A DNA stretch of 50,368 nt from Isosphaera sp. (GTDB lineage: Bacteria; Planctomycetota; Planctomycetia; Gemmatales; Gemmataceae). The stretch spans positions 1 to 50,368 of the forward strand of contig PNKH01000055.1 in NCBI GenBank assembly GCA_013822345.1, written 5' to 3'. The notes below the pieces were generated by a model that ran no database searches, was not told the DNA's origin, and saw only the letters and a program-made list of their open reading frames with translations. The translations under genes and the position numbers were made by a program. Shown here one piece after another: positions 23,167 to 32,491 of this stretch; positions within the stretch are counted from its first letter, which is position 1, and each line of letters starts with the position of its first letter.

Positions 23167-24594
23167 TCACTTCGGGCCGAACTGCTTGCGGTACAGCTCG
23201 TGGAACGTGATCTCCTTCTTCTCGCCCGCGGCCGCCTCGTTCACCAGGTACGGCGGGAGCGCCGCCCACCACGCGTCGTACTCCGCGGCCAGCTGCTTCA
23301 CCACGTCCGGGTGCTTGTCGATCACGTCCGCCTTCTCGCCCGGGTCCGCGGTCACGTCGAACAACTGCCACGGCTTCCCGGCCTTGCCGTCGGCGACGAG
23401 GTGCCAGCGGGTCGTGCGGACGCTGCACTTGTCGAACTTGTGGTCGTCCGGCTTCGCCCCCTTCGGCCACCGGCCGACGTGGGTGAACAGGGTGCGGTCG
23501 TCCCACGCCGCCTTCGGGTCGCGCAGGAGCGGCACCAGGCTGCGGCCCTCCACCTGCTTCTTCGCGTCGTCACTCAGCCTCGCCCCGGCGAGCTCGGCGA
23601 GCGTCGGGAAGAAGTCGACGTGGGCGGCGAGCCGGCCGCAGTCGGCCGGGGCGAGGGTGCCGGGCCACCGCCACAGGGACGACGCCCGGGTGCCGCCGAG
23701 CCACGGGGTCCCCTTCTGCCCGCGCATCCCGGCGTTGTAGACCTGGACCCCGGCCGTCCCTCCGTTGTCGTTCATGAACACCACGAGCGTGTCCTTCTCC
23801 AGCCCCCACTCCTTGAGCTTGTCGAGCAGCCGGCCGACGTTGTCGTCGATGTTGGCGACCATGCCGAAGAACTTCGCCGCGTTCGGCTGCTTCACCTTGT
23901 CCTTGTACCGGGCCTCGTCCTCCGGGCGGACGTCGAGCGGGGCGTGCGGGGCGTTCGTCGCGATGTGGCAGTAGAACGGCTGCTTCCCCTTCACGCCCTC
24001 GATCCACCTCGTCGCCTGGGCGAAGAACACGTCGGTGCAGTACCCCTTGGTCTTCTCGAACTTCCCGTTGTGGAGGATGGTCGGGTCGAAGTAGGAGTTG
24101 CCGGGGGCGTCGCCGCCGCTGCCGCCGGGGTACGCCTGGCCGATCCCGCCGCACCCGTGGATGAACGTCTCGTCGAACCCGCGGCGGCTCGGCCACCGGT
24201 CCGGCTCGTCCCCGAGGTGCCACTTGCCGAAGATCCCGGTCGTGTACCCGGCCGACTTCAGCACCTCGGCCAGCGTCGTCGCCTTCGGGGTGAGCCGCTC
24301 GCGCTCGAGGATGGTGTGGGTCACCCCGTTCTTGAACTCGTGCCGGCCGGTCATCAGGGCGGACCGGGTCGGGGAGCAGGTCGGGCTGACGTGGAAGTCG
24401 GTGAACCGGACGCCCTCGGCGTGCAGCCGGTCGAGGTTCGGGGTCTTCAGCACCGGGTTGCCGTGGGCCGACAGGTCGCCGTACCCCTGGTCGTCGGTCA
24501 GGATGAAGACGACGTTCGGCTTCTTCCCGGCCGGCGGGTCGGCGGCCGCGGCGGCAGGCAGGGCGAGGGCGGCCAGGGCGGCGAGGCGGGTCAC
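23167..24594 (-). CDS. Secreted arylsulfatase (CSPTR type)
   Basis: 475 residues from the GTG at 24594, which has GGAGGAAA eight bases upstream. Signal peptide about 1-18. Motifs: ILTDDQGYGDLSAHG, PTCSPTRSALMTG (C73, Thr in place of Ser, a common functional form), FGKWHLGDEPD (K124, H126), ATNAPHAPLDV, FMNDNGGT. The long PSRRGFDETFIHGCGGIGQAYPG region and C-terminal KKEITFHELYRKQFG are typical of planctomycete and Bacteroidetes arylsulfatases. It is part of the five-gene minus-strand series, 28 bases after the preceding stop. No substrate can be read from sequence. Confidence 0.88.
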   Translation of the reverse strand: MTRLAALAALALPAAAAADPPAGKKPNVVFILTDDQGYGDLSAHGNPVLKTPNLDRLHAEGVRFTDFHVSPTCSPTRSALMTGRHEFKNGVTHTILERERLTPKATTLAEVLKSAGYTTGIFGKWHLGDEPDRWPSRRGFDETFIHGCGGIGQAYPGGSGGDAPGNSYFDPTILHNGKFEKTKGYCTDVFFAQATRWIEGVKGKQPFYCHIATNAPHAPLDVRPEDEARYKDKVKQPNAAKFFGMVANIDDNVGRLLDKLKEWGLEKDTLVVFMNDNGGTAGVQVYNAGMRGQKGTPWLGGTRASSLWRWPGTLAPADCGRLAAHVDFFPTLAELAGARLSDDAKKQVEGRSLVPLLRDPKAAWDDRTLFTHVGRWPKGAKPDDHKFDKCSVRTTRWHLVADGKAGKPWQLFDVTADPGEKADVIDKHPDVVKQLAAEYDAWWAALPPYLVNEAAAGEKKEITFHELYRKQFGPK

Positions 24595-24622
24595 GGGGCT
24601 TTCCTCCGGGACGGGGTCGGGG

Positions 24623-26065
24623 TCACTTCGGAACGGCGGCCTTCCACCCGGCCTTCAACTGCTTCGCCAGCTGCTCGACCGTCGCCTTGTGCTCCGGCCG
24701 GGCGGCCAGGTTGTCGTTCTCCCCGGGGTCGGTCGTGTGGTCGTACAGCTCGTACGCGGCCGGCGCCTTGTCGCCGGCCTGCCACTCGACCAGCCGGTAC
24801 CGGTCGGTCCGGATCGCCCGACCCATCCCCGCCCCCTCGCCCGGGATGTTCTTCGGCCAGACGCTGAACGCGGCCGACTTCCACGCTCTCTTCGGGTCGT
24901 CGAGGAGCGGGACGAAGCTCGTCCCTTCCGCCCCCGGGGCGGCCGGCAGCCGGCAGGCGTCGGCGAGCGACGGGAAGATGTCGACGAACTCGACCAGGGC
25001 GCCCGACTTCTGCCCGGCGGCCTTCCGCCCGGGGACGCTGACGATCAGCGGGGCGCGGGTGGCGTCCTCCCAGGCGGTGTGCTTGGCCCACGTCCCGTGC
25101 TCCCCGAGCTGCCACCCGTGGTCGCCCCACAGCACCACCACCGTGTTGTCCCGCAGCTTCAGCTCGTCGAGGGCGGCGAGCAGCTTGCCGACCTGGGCGT
25201 CCATGTAGCTGACGCAGGCGTAGTACCCGTGCTTCAACTTCCGCTGCTCGTCGTCGGGGATCGGCCCGGTCTTCGGCATCCCCTTGTACCCGCGCAATTC
25301 GCCGGCGTTGTTACTGGCGTACGCCGGCGCCCCCTTCGGCGGCTGCTGGTTCGGGGCGAGGGCGATCTTGCTCGGGTCGTACAGGTCCCAGTACTTCTTC
25401 GGGGCGACGAACGGGAGGTGCGGCTTCAGGAACCCGACGGCCAGGAAGAACGGCTTGTCCTTCACCTGGCGGAGCGTCTTGACCGCCTCGGCCGCGATCC
25501 GCCCGTCCGCCTCGGCCTCGTCCGCCACGTCCGGGGCGGCGTACGGCGGGCGGTCCGAGTTGTCGACCTTCTTCGGCTGCGGCGGTGGGGCGGCCGGGTC
25601 CTTCTTCGCCTCCTTCCGGGCGCCGCCGGCCCCGAACGACGGGGCGGACCACGACCGCTCGTCGTCGTCCCGGTTCCCGTGGCCGACGTGGAAAATCTTG
25701 CCGAAGCTCTGGGTGAAGTACCCGTTCGCCTTGAAGTGCTGCGGGATCGTCACCGCGTCAGGCACCTTGTCCCGGAAGTGGGTCGGCAGGTCGAGGACGC
25801 CGCTGTTCTCCGGCCGGCGGCCGGTCAGGACGGCGGCCCGGGACGGGTTGCACACCGCCTGTGCGCAGTACGCCCGGTTGAACACCACCCCGCGGGCGGC
25901 CAGGGCGTCGATGTTCGGGGACTTCACCCCGGCGACGCCGTAGCACCCGAGTTCCGGGCGGAGGTCGTCGACGGCGATGAACAGGACGTTCATCCGCGGC
26001 GGGTCGGCGGCCGCAACCGGGGCGGCACCGAGCGCGGCGAGGGCGCAGGCGAGGAGCGGTCGCAT
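24623..26065 (-). CDS. Secreted sulfatase, iduronate-2-sulfatase-like
   Basis: 480 residues with signal peptide. The form MNVLFIAVDDLRPELGCYG, AVCNPSRAAVLTGRRP (C72), and FGKIFHVGHGNRDDDERSWS, with GKIFH in place of GKWHL, is the mark of iduronate-2-sulfatase relatives (S1_7-like). GWQLGEHGTWAKHTAWEDATR, with its metal and substrate residues, is also intact. A Lys/Pro/Ala-rich insert (about 150-175) is probably disordered. GGAGG is spaced seven bases before the ATG. Expected: removal of sulfate from 2-O-sulfated uronic acid or related sugars. It follows a family D palindrome that separates it from the first gene of the series. Confidence 0.9.
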   Translation of the reverse strand: MRPLLACALAALGAAPVAAADPPRMNVLFIAVDDLRPELGCYGVAGVKSPNIDALAARGVVFNRAYCAQAVCNPSRAAVLTGRRPENSGVLDLPTHFRDKVPDAVTIPQHFKANGYFTQSFGKIFHVGHGNRDDDERSWSAPSFGAGGARKEAKKDPAAPPPQPKKVDNSDRPPYAAPDVADEAEADGRIAAEAVKTLRQVKDKPFFLAVGFLKPHLPFVAPKKYWDLYDPSKIALAPNQQPPKGAPAYASNNAGELRGYKGMPKTGPIPDDEQRKLKHGYYACVSYMDAQVGKLLAALDELKLRDNTVVVLWGDHGWQLGEHGTWAKHTAWEDATRAPLIVSVPGRKAAGQKSGALVEFVDIFPSLADACRLPAAPGAEGTSFVPLLDDPKRAWKSAAFSVWPKNIPGEGAGMGRAIRTDRYRLVEWQAGDKAPAAYELYDHTTDPGENDNLAARPEHKATVEQLAKQLKAGWKAAVPK

Positions 26066-26089
26066 TGGGGTACCTCCAACTGTCTCATG

Positions 26090-26140
26090 GGTGGGGCAGG
26101 CATTCCTGCCTGCCGGGCAGACAAGAATGTCTGCCCCACC
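26090..26140. repeat. Intergenic inverted repeat (family D), 25-base arms
   Basis: Arms 26090-26114 and 26116-26140 pair at 22 of 25 positions with a single central base. The right arm carries GACAAGAATGTCTGCCCCACC, almost the same as the copy inside the coding sequence at 9176-9201. Confidence 0.75.
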
Positions 26141-26150
26141 GCCCCCGGGG

Positions 26151-27536
26151 TCACTTCTTGTTCGGCGTCGGCATCTTCGCCCCGACGGCGGTCCGCCACG
26201 CGGCCAGCTTGCCGTGCAGCTCCTTCGCCTTCTCCGGGTTCGCCGCGGCCAGGTCCTTCGCCTCGCCGATGTCGTCCTTCAGGTTGTACAGCTCGCGCCG
26301 GCCGTCCTCGAAGAACTCGATCAGCTTCCAGTCGCCGTCCCGGACCGACCCGGCCGGGGTCGTCCGCCACTGCCCCTTCCCCTGGCCCAGGTAGCCGGGG
26401 AAGTGCCAGTACAGCGGCCCGCGGTCGCGCGGCTTGCCGAGCAGCGTCGGCAGGTAGCTGACCCCGTCGAGCGGGCCGTCCGGGGCCTTCGCCCCGGACA
26501 CCTCCAGCAGCGTCGGGTACAGGTCGACGCTGTTGATCGGCTCCCCGGTCGTCGCCCCGGCCGCGACCTTCCCGGGCCACCGGAACAGGTACGCGACCCG
26601 CACCCCGCCCTCGTACAGCGACCCCTTCCCGGCCCGCAGCGGGGCGTTGTCGGTGATCCCGCCCTTGCCCCCCGGCTTGTTCCCGTCGAACCGGTCCCCG
26701 CCGACCCCGCCGTTGTCCGCAGTGAACACCACCAGCGTGTTCTCGCTCAGCTTCAGGTCGTCGAGCGCCTTGAGCACCCGGCCGACGCTCTCGTCCACGC
26801 TCGCGATCATCGCCGCGTACACCGGGTCCCTGTGCCCGCCGACCCCGGGCTTGTCCTTGAACTTCGCGATCAGCTCGGGCTTCGCCTCGTGCGGGCTGTG
26901 GACCCCGAAGTGGTGCAGGCAGAGGAGGAACGGCCTGTCCTTGTGCCGGCCGATGAAGTCGACCGCCTTGTCGGTCAGGAAGTCGGCCAGGTACGTCCCC
27001 TTCGGGTACGCCGTCTTCGGGTTGGTGGCGAAGTCGAAGTGCTTGCCCATCGACACCACGCTCTCGTCGAACCCCTGGGCGAGCGGGTGGTGCTCCGGGT
27101 CCTCCCCCAGGTGCCACTTCCCGAAGTGGGCGGTCGCGTACCCGGCCTTCTTCAACGACTCGGCGACGGTCACCACCTTCGGGTCGAGCTTGGTGACGTT
27201 GTCCACCGGCCGCAGCGGGCGGCTCGACCAGTCGAACCGGTCGATCCCGCCGACGGTGTAGACCCCGGTCCGCGGGCCGTACCGGCCGGACATCAGGGCG
27301 GCCCGGGTCGGCTGGCAGTTCGGGCCGCAGGTGTACCCGCTGGTGAACCGCATCCCCTGGGCGGCCAGCCGGTCGATGTTCGGCGTCTCGTAGAACTTCG
27401 ACCCCTGGCACCCGAGGTCGGTCCACCCGAGGTCGTCGGCCAGGATGAACACGACGTTCGGCGCGGCGGCACCGAGCCGCGGGGCGGAGCCAAGCGCGAC
27501 CACGGCCACCAGGCCGGCGAGACGGAGCTGCGACAT
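26151..27536 (-). CDS. Secreted arylsulfatase (CQPTR type), first gene of minus-strand series
   Basis: 461 residues with signal peptide about 1-24. Motifs: ILADDLGWTDLGCQGSKFYETPN, CGPNCQPTRAALMSG (C74), FGKWHLGEDPEHHP, HHFGVHSPHEAKPE and TADNGGVGGDR. The SKFYETPNIDRLAAQGMRFTSGYTCGPNCQPTR pattern is common in planctomycete sulfatases of the S1_16-like group. A sigma-70-type promoter (TTGGTT-17-TATGTT) lies 38 bases upstream of the ATG, so this gene probably starts the unit that continues with the sulfatases at 24623, 23167, 21598 and 20175. Confidence 0.9.
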   Translation of the reverse strand: MSQLRLAGLVAVVALGSAPRLGAAAPNVVFILADDLGWTDLGCQGSKFYETPNIDRLAAQGMRFTSGYTCGPNCQPTRAALMSGRYGPRTGVYTVGGIDRFDWSSRPLRPVDNVTKLDPKVVTVAESLKKAGYATAHFGKWHLGEDPEHHPLAQGFDESVVSMGKHFDFATNPKTAYPKGTYLADFLTDKAVDFIGRHKDRPFLLCLHHFGVHSPHEAKPELIAKFKDKPGVGGHRDPVYAAMIASVDESVGRVLKALDDLKLSENTLVVFTADNGGVGGDRFDGNKPGGKGGITDNAPLRAGKGSLYEGGVRVAYLFRWPGKVAAGATTGEPINSVDLYPTLLEVSGAKAPDGPLDGVSYLPTLLGKPRDRGPLYWHFPGYLGQGKGQWRTTPAGSVRDGDWKLIEFFEDGRRELYNLKDDIGEAKDLAAANPEKAKELHGKLAAWRTAVGAKMPTPNKK

Positions 27537-27574
27537 GGGCCCCTCGGGAGCGGCGGCGACGGGCGGCGGTGGAG

Positions 27575-27603
27575 AACATACCCCGCCGCGGCCGCGGAAC
27601 CAA
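27575..27603 (-). promoter_or_regulatory. Promoter for the minus-strand sulfatase series
   Basis: On the minus strand TTGGTT (27603-27598) and TATGTT (27580-27575) are 17 bases apart, giving a predicted leader of about 32 bases before the ATG at 27536. It lies in the divergent gap with the plus-strand sulfatase operon. Confidence 0.55.
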
Positions 27604-27704
27604 ACCGACTTCCCGAATTAACCCCCCGCCCCGGCCGGCGGACCGGCGACACCGCGCCGGCCGGGCGGGGTTCATGACAGAGGGCCTCGCCGCGGGCCCG
27701 GGCG

Positions 27705-27710
27705 TAGAAT
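27705..27710 (+). promoter_or_regulatory. Likely -10 box of the plus-strand sulfatase/phosphatase operon
   Basis: TAGAAT lies 28 bases before the chosen GTG start. It overlaps the upstream in-frame ATG at 27709, which argues against using that ATG. No clear -35 box at the right distance was found. Confidence 0.4.
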
Positions 27711-27738
27711 GCCGGCCCCGTCGCCGCGAGGAACCCCC

Positions 27739-29202
27739 GTGCTCCGCCTCCTCCTCCCCCTCCTGGCCGCCGGCCTCGCCGCCCCGGCGGCCGCCGCGGC
27801 CGACCGGCCGAACGTCGTCTGGATCGTCGTCGACGACATGTCCGCGAACTTCGGGTGCTACGGCGAGAAGCTGGTCCGCACCCCGCACGTCGACAAGCTC
27901 GCGGCCGACGGGACCCGGTTCGCCAAGGCGTTCGTCACCGCCCCGGTCTGCTCTCCGTGCCGGTCCGCCCTGATCACCGGCTGCTACCAGACCACCATCG
28001 GGGCCCACCACCACCGGAGCGGCCGCGGCGAGCTGAAGATCAAGCTCCCCGGCGAGGTCGTCCCGGTTCCGGTACTGTTCAAGAAGGCCGGGTACTTCAC
28101 CTGCATCGGCGGGTTCGGGGCGACCGGCGACCGCCTCGGCAAGACCGATTACAACTTCGAGTGGGACCGGGCCATGTACGACGGGAACGACTGGGCCGGG
28201 CGCAAGCCGGGCCAGCCGTTCTTCATGCAGGTGCAGCTGCACGGCGGGAAGTACCGCGGGCAGGGGCCGAGCAAGGCCTGGCAGGCCCGCGTCCTGAAGG
28301 AACTCGGGTCGAACACGAAGCCGGAGGACGCGACGCTCCCGCCGTACTACCCGCGCGACCCGGTCCTCCTCCAGGACTGGGCCGACTACCTCGACTGCTG
28401 CCGGTACACCGACAAGGAGGTCGGCGACGTGGTCGCCCGGCTGGAGAAGGAGAAGCTCCTCGACAGCACCGTGATCTTCTTCATGACCGACCACGGGATC
28501 AGCCACGCCCGCGGGAAGCAGTTCCTGTACGACGAGGGGACGCACGTCCCGCTCGTGGTCCGCGGGCCGGGCGTTGGCAGGGGCGTCGTCCGGGACGACC
28601 TGGTCGAGCACATCGACCTCGCCGCCACCTCGCTCGCGCTGGCCGGGGTCGAGGTCCCGAAGTGGGTGCAGGGCCGGGACGTACTGGCCAAGGACTACCA
28701 GAAGCGCGACGCGGTGTTCGCCGCCCGGGACCGGTGCGACGAGACGGTGGACCACCTCCGCAGCGTCCGCACGGCGGAGTTCAAGTACGTCCGCAACTAC
28801 CTGCCGGACCGGCCGCACCTCCAGCCGAACCGGTACAAGGACTCGAAGGCGATCGTCCAGAAGCTCCGGGAGCTGCACGCCGGGAAGAAGCTCGACGGGT
28901 TGCAGGAGCGGCTGCTGTTCGCCCCGAAGCGGCCGGCCGAGGAGCTGTACGACCTGGCCGCCGACCCGCACGAGGTGACCAACCTCGCCGCCGACCCGAA
29001 GCACAGGGCGACGCTGGAGGCGATGCGGAAGCGGCTCGCGGAGTGGGAGGAGCGGACCGGGGACAAGGGCCGCGAGCCGGAGCCGGCGGCGATGTACGAC
29101 TCGGACATGAGGGAGTACCTCGCCGGCGGGGGGAAGAAGGACCTGGACGAGCTGCGGCGGAACATCGAGCTGAACCGGCAGTGGGCGAAGGAGGGGAAGT
29201 GA
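27739..29202 (+). CDS. Secreted sulfatase with divergent active-site motifs (CSPCR, GKTDYNF)
   Basis: 487 residues from the GTG at 27739; GAGGAA is spaced five bases upstream and the signal peptide ([19 protein letters not shown]) starts at once. An ATG at 27709 adds ten residues but overlaps the -10 box. C71 is in [14 protein letters not shown], so formylglycine is possible, but Cys replaces Ser at the fourth motif position. There is no GKWHLG; the equivalent region reads [11 protein letters not shown], which I recall as normal for a subgroup of planctomycete sulfatases, its Lys perhaps serving instead. [23 protein letters not shown] supplies the second metal site. It starts a plus-strand unit with a PhoD-like gene two bases later. 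Confidence 0.83.
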   Translation: MLRLLLPLLAAGLAAPAAAAADRPNVVWIVVDDMSANFGCYGEKLVRTPHVDKLAADGTRFAKAFVTAPVCSPCRSALITGCYQTTIGAHHHRSGRGELKIKLPGEVVPVPVLFKKAGYFTCIGGFGATGDRLGKTDYNFEWDRAMYDGNDWAGRKPGQPFFMQVQLHGGKYRGQGPSKAWQARVLKELGSNTKPEDATLPPYYPRDPVLLQDWADYLDCCRYTDKEVGDVVARLEKEKLLDSTVIFFMTDHGISHARGKQFLYDEGTHVPLVVRGPGVGRGVVRDDLVEHIDLAATSLALAGVEVPKWVQGRDVLAKDYQKRDAVFAARDRCDETVDHLRSVRTAEFKYVRNYLPDRPHLQPNRYKDSKAIVQKLRELHAGKKLDGLQERLLFAPKRPAEELYDLAADPHEVTNLAADPKHRATLEAMRKRLAEWEERTGDKGREPEPAAMYDSDMREYLAGGGKKDLDELRRNIELNRQWAKEGK

Positions 29203-29204
29203 CC

Positions 29205-31154
29205 ATGGATCCCGCACCCGACGGGGGCGCGGCCCCGACCCGCCGCGAGTTCGGCCGGCAGGTCGCCGGGGCCGTCGCCGCCGCCGCGGCCTCCCCGGAC
29301 CCCGCCGCCCCCGCCGCGGACGACCCGCCGTTCGGAAAGGAGTTCCCGAACCTCGACTCGCTGGCCACCGGGGAGTGGTGGACCAAGGCGCCGAAGAAGG
29401 CCGCGAACGCCCCGCCGCCGATGGACGTGCCGCGGGACCAGGTGGTCGCGTTCGCCCTGTACACGGTCGACCGCGGGGTGCTGAAGCTCACCGCCCAGCT
29501 CTACCCGCTGAGGCCCGGCGAGGACCGCGAGGCCCGGCTGGAGTTCCGGCGCGGCGGGAAGTGGGTCGAGGCGCTGAAGGCGCCGGTGCAGTACCCCGGG
29601 TGGAGCGCCCACTTCCGCGTCGAGAAGTGGGACGCGAGGGAGACCGTACCGTACCGGGTGCGGCACGGCGAGAAGGCCGCGTTCGAGGGCTCGGTCCGCC
29701 GCGACCCGGCCGACAAGGACGTGGTCGTCGTCGCGAGCATGTCGTGCAACTCGAGCCGCACCACCGGCGGCCGGCCGGAGATCGTCAAGAACCTCCTCGC
29801 CCAAGACCCGGACCTGCTGTTCTTCGCCGGCGACCAGACGTACCGGCACACCGAGCACACCGCCGGGTGGATCGAGTTCGGCCTCCAGTTCCGGGACGTG
29901 ATCCGCGACCGCCCGACGGTCACCATCCCCGACGACCACGACGTCGGGCACGGGAACCTGTGGGGCGAGAGCGGCCGGCGGTGCCTCCGGCCGGACGGGG
30001 CCGACGGCGGGTACTTCTACCCGGCCGGCTACGTGAACCTGGTGCAGCGGCAGCAGACGTGGCACCTGCCCGACCCGCCCGACCCGAAGCCGGTGGAACA
30101 GGGCATCACCGTCTACTTCACCCGCCTGCGGGTCGGCGGGGTCGACTTCGCCGTCCTGGAGGACCGGAAGTTCAAGTCCGGGCCGGACGGCAAGATCCCG
30201 AAGATGGGGCCGCGGCCGGACCACATCAACGACCCGAAGTACGACCCGCGGACGGTCGACGTGAAGGGCCTCGAACTGCTCGGCGACCGCCAGCACCGGT
30301 TCCTGGAGGAGTGGTCGGCCGACTGGTCCGGGGCGGCGATGAAGGCGGTGCTGTCGCAGACGGCGTTCTGCGGGGCGGTCCACATCCACGGGAAGCCGGA
30401 CAACCGGCTGCTCGCCGACCTCGACTGCAACGGCTGGCCGCAGGCCGGGCGGCTCCGCGCCCTGGAGCTGATCCGCCGGGTGCGGGCCGTCCACCTGTGC
30501 GGGGACCAGCACCTGGCGGTGGTCGTGAAGCACGGCCTGCGGGAGCACGGGGACGGCCCGTACGCGTTCACCAGCCCGGCCCTGGTGAACACCATCTACG
30601 GCCGGTGGTGGCACCCGGCGGACGGGAAGCCCGGCCCGAACCCGGTCCCCGGCAGCCCGCTCCCGTGGACCGGCGACTTCGCCGACGGGCTGGGGAACAA
30701 GATCCGGGTGCTGGCCTACGCGAACCCGGCCGACGTCAACGACGAGAAGAAGCGGGCCGACGGGTACGGGCTGGTCCGGTTCGACAAGAAGGCCCGCCGG
30801 GTGACGTTCGAGTGCTGGCCCCGGTTCTCCGACCCCGCGAAGGGGGACGGGGGGCAGTTCCCCGGCTGGCCGGTCGCCGTGGCCGCCGACGACAACGACG
30901 GCCGGAAGCCGGTCGCCTGGCTCCCGGAGCTGGTCGTGACCGGGGCCGACCACCCGGTGGTGCAGGTGACCGACGAGGCGAGCGGCGAGGTCCTGTACTG
31001 CGCCCGCGCCCCCGGGGCCCGCTACCAGCCGGCCGTGTTCGCCCCCGGGAAGTACACGGTGCGGGTCGGCCGCGACCGCCCGGACGGGCGGACCCTGACC
31101 GGGTTGGAGGCGGGGCCGAGGGCCGACGTCGGGACCCGCGAGATCAAACTCTGA
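29205..31154 (+). CDS. PhoD-like metallophosphatase/phosphodiesterase with Tat-type leader
   Basis: 649 residues from the ATG two bases after the upstream stop. The N-terminus has a twin-arginine motif (TRREFGRQVAGAVAAAAA, R13-R14), so export is probably Tat-dependent. After a beta-rich domain (about 60-170) come metallophosphatase motifs: SMSCNSSR, FFAGDQTYRH, IPDDHDVGHGNLWGE and HLCGDQHLAVV, as in the PhoD branch of calcineurin-like enzymes. The C-terminal region (KYTVRVGRDRPDGRTLTG) is another beta domain. PhoD enzymes hydrolyse phosphate mono- or diesters; its placement among sulfatases suggests a shared anionic substrate or loose specificity. It is followed by a sulfatase after 14 bases. 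Confidence 0.85.
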   Translation: MDPAPDGGAAPTRREFGRQVAGAVAAAAASPDPAAPAADDPPFGKEFPNLDSLATGEWWTKAPKKAANAPPPMDVPRDQVVAFALYTVDRGVLKLTAQLYPLRPGEDREARLEFRRGGKWVEALKAPVQYPGWSAHFRVEKWDARETVPYRVRHGEKAAFEGSVRRDPADKDVVVVASMSCNSSRTTGGRPEIVKNLLAQDPDLLFFAGDQTYRHTEHTAGWIEFGLQFRDVIRDRPTVTIPDDHDVGHGNLWGESGRRCLRPDGADGGYFYPAGYVNLVQRQQTWHLPDPPDPKPVEQGITVYFTRLRVGGVDFAVLEDRKFKSGPDGKIPKMGPRPDHINDPKYDPRTVDVKGLELLGDRQHRFLEEWSADWSGAAMKAVLSQTAFCGAVHIHGKPDNRLLADLDCNGWPQAGRLRALELIRRVRAVHLCGDQHLAVVVKHGLREHGDGPYAFTSPALVNTIYGRWWHPADGKPGPNPVPGSPLPWTGDFADGLGNKIRVLAYANPADVNDEKKRADGYGLVRFDKKARRVTFECWPRFSDPAKGDGGQFPGWPVAVAADDNDGRKPVAWLPELVVTGADHPVVQVTDEASGEVLYCARAPGARYQPAVFAPGKYTVRVGRDRPDGRTLTGLEAGPRADVGTREIKL

Positions 31155-31168
31155 CACGGGGGCACCGC

Positions 31169-32488
31169 ATGAAACCTCTCCTCACCACCCTCGCGTGCGG
31201 CCTGGTCGTGTTCGGCGGGGTCGCCGGCGCGGCGGACCCGAAGCCGAACATCGTCCTCATCATGGCGGACGACTTCGGCTACGAGTGCGTCTCCGCCAAC
31301 GGCGGGGAGTCGTACAAGACCCCGAACCTGGACAAGCTGGCGGCCACCGGGACCCGGTTCGAGCACTGCCACGTCCAGCCGCTCTGCACCCCGACCCGGG
31401 TGCAGCTCATGACCGGCAAGTACAACGTCCGCAACTACGTCAACTTCGGCACCCTGCCGCGGTCGGAGGTCACCTTCGCCCACCTCCTCGGGAAGGCCGG
31501 GTACGCCACCGCCGTGTGCGGCAAGTGGCAACTCGGGCGGGAGGTCGACTCGCCGAAGCACTTCGGGTTCGGCGAGTCGTACCTGTGGCAGCACACCCGC
31601 CGCCCGCCGCGGTACGCCAACCCCGGGCTGGAGCACGACGGCAAGGAGCTCGACTTCACCAACGGGGAGTACGGCCCGAAGCTGCTCAACGACTTCGCCC
31701 TCGACTTCGTCGGCCGGAACAAGGACAAGCCGTTCTTCCTGTACTACCCGCTGACCCTGACGCACGGCCCGTTCCAGCCGACCCCCGACAGCCCGGCCTG
31801 GGACCCGAAGGCGAAGGGCGAGGCGGTCAACAACGACCCGAAGCACTTCGCCGACATGGTCGCGTACATGGACAAGATGGTCGGGCGGCTCGTCGCCCGG
31901 CTCGACGAGCTGAAGGTCCGGGACAACACCCTGATCCTGTTCGTCGGCGACAACGGCACCGGCCGCGGGATCACGAGCAAGTTGAAGGGCGAGGCGTACC
32001 CCGGCGGGAAGGGGTCGACGACCGCCCGCGGGACGCACGTCCCGCTGATCGCCAACTGGCCGGCCCGGGCGAAGCAGCCGGGGGTCTGCCGCGACCTGGT
32101 GAGCAGCGTCGACTTCCTCACCACCCTGTGCGAGGCGGCCGGCGTCCCGGCCCCGGCCGGGACCGACGGCCGCAGCTTCCTGCCGCAGGTGTGCGGGGAG
32201 AAGGGCACGCCGCGGGAGTTCTTGTACTGCTGGTACTCGCCCCGGCAGGGGGCCGACCTGACGGTCCGCGAGTACGCCGCCGACCACGGCCACAAGCTGT
32301 ACCGGACCGGCGAGTTCTACGACCTGGCCGCCGACCCGTTCGAGGCCCGCCCGCTCAAGGCCGCCGACCAGAAGGGCCCGGCCGCGGACGCGGCGGCGAA
32401 GCTCCAGAAGGTGCTGGACGGGTTCAAGGACGCCCGCCCGGCCGCGCTGGATAAAGTCCCGCCGAAGAAGAAGGACAAGAAGGACTGA
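31169..32488 (+). CDS. Secreted sulfatase with KWQLG variant
   Basis: 439 residues with signal peptide about 1-21; GGGGG precedes the ATG. Motifs: LIMADDFGYECVSANGGESYKTPN, PLCTPTRVQLMTGKYN (C73), CGKWQLGREVDSPKHFGF (K119, with Q121 where His is usual), LTHGPFQPTP and VGDNGTGRGI. The NYVNFGTL and FGESYLWQHTRRPPRYANPG segments are typical of a planctomycete subgroup in which KWQLG is the rule, so the Gln is probably functional, not decay. The end is a Lys-rich tail (KKKDKKD). Third gene of the plus-strand unit; a large inverted repeat separates it from the next sulfatase. Confidence 0.87.
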   Translation: MKPLLTTLACGLVVFGGVAGAADPKPNIVLIMADDFGYECVSANGGESYKTPNLDKLAATGTRFEHCHVQPLCTPTRVQLMTGKYNVRNYVNFGTLPRSEVTFAHLLGKAGYATAVCGKWQLGREVDSPKHFGFGESYLWQHTRRPPRYANPGLEHDGKELDFTNGEYGPKLLNDFALDFVGRNKDKPFFLYYPLTLTHGPFQPTPDSPAWDPKAKGEAVNNDPKHFADMVAYMDKMVGRLVARLDELKVRDNTLILFVGDNGTGRGITSKLKGEAYPGGKGSTTARGTHVPLIANWPARAKQPGVCRDLVSSVDFLTTLCEAAGVPAPAGTDGRSFLPQVCGEKGTPREFLYCWYSPRQGADLTVREYAADHGHKLYRTGEFYDLAADPFEARPLKAADQKGPAADAAAKLQKVLDGFKDARPAALDKVPPKKKDKKD

Positions 32489-32491
32489 CAC

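Noticed and set aside
27855-29204. N-terminal extension of the PhoD-like protein through the sulfatase gene
   Set aside because: The extra part is an out-of-frame reading of the sulfatase; the ATG at 29205 opens on a Tat leader.
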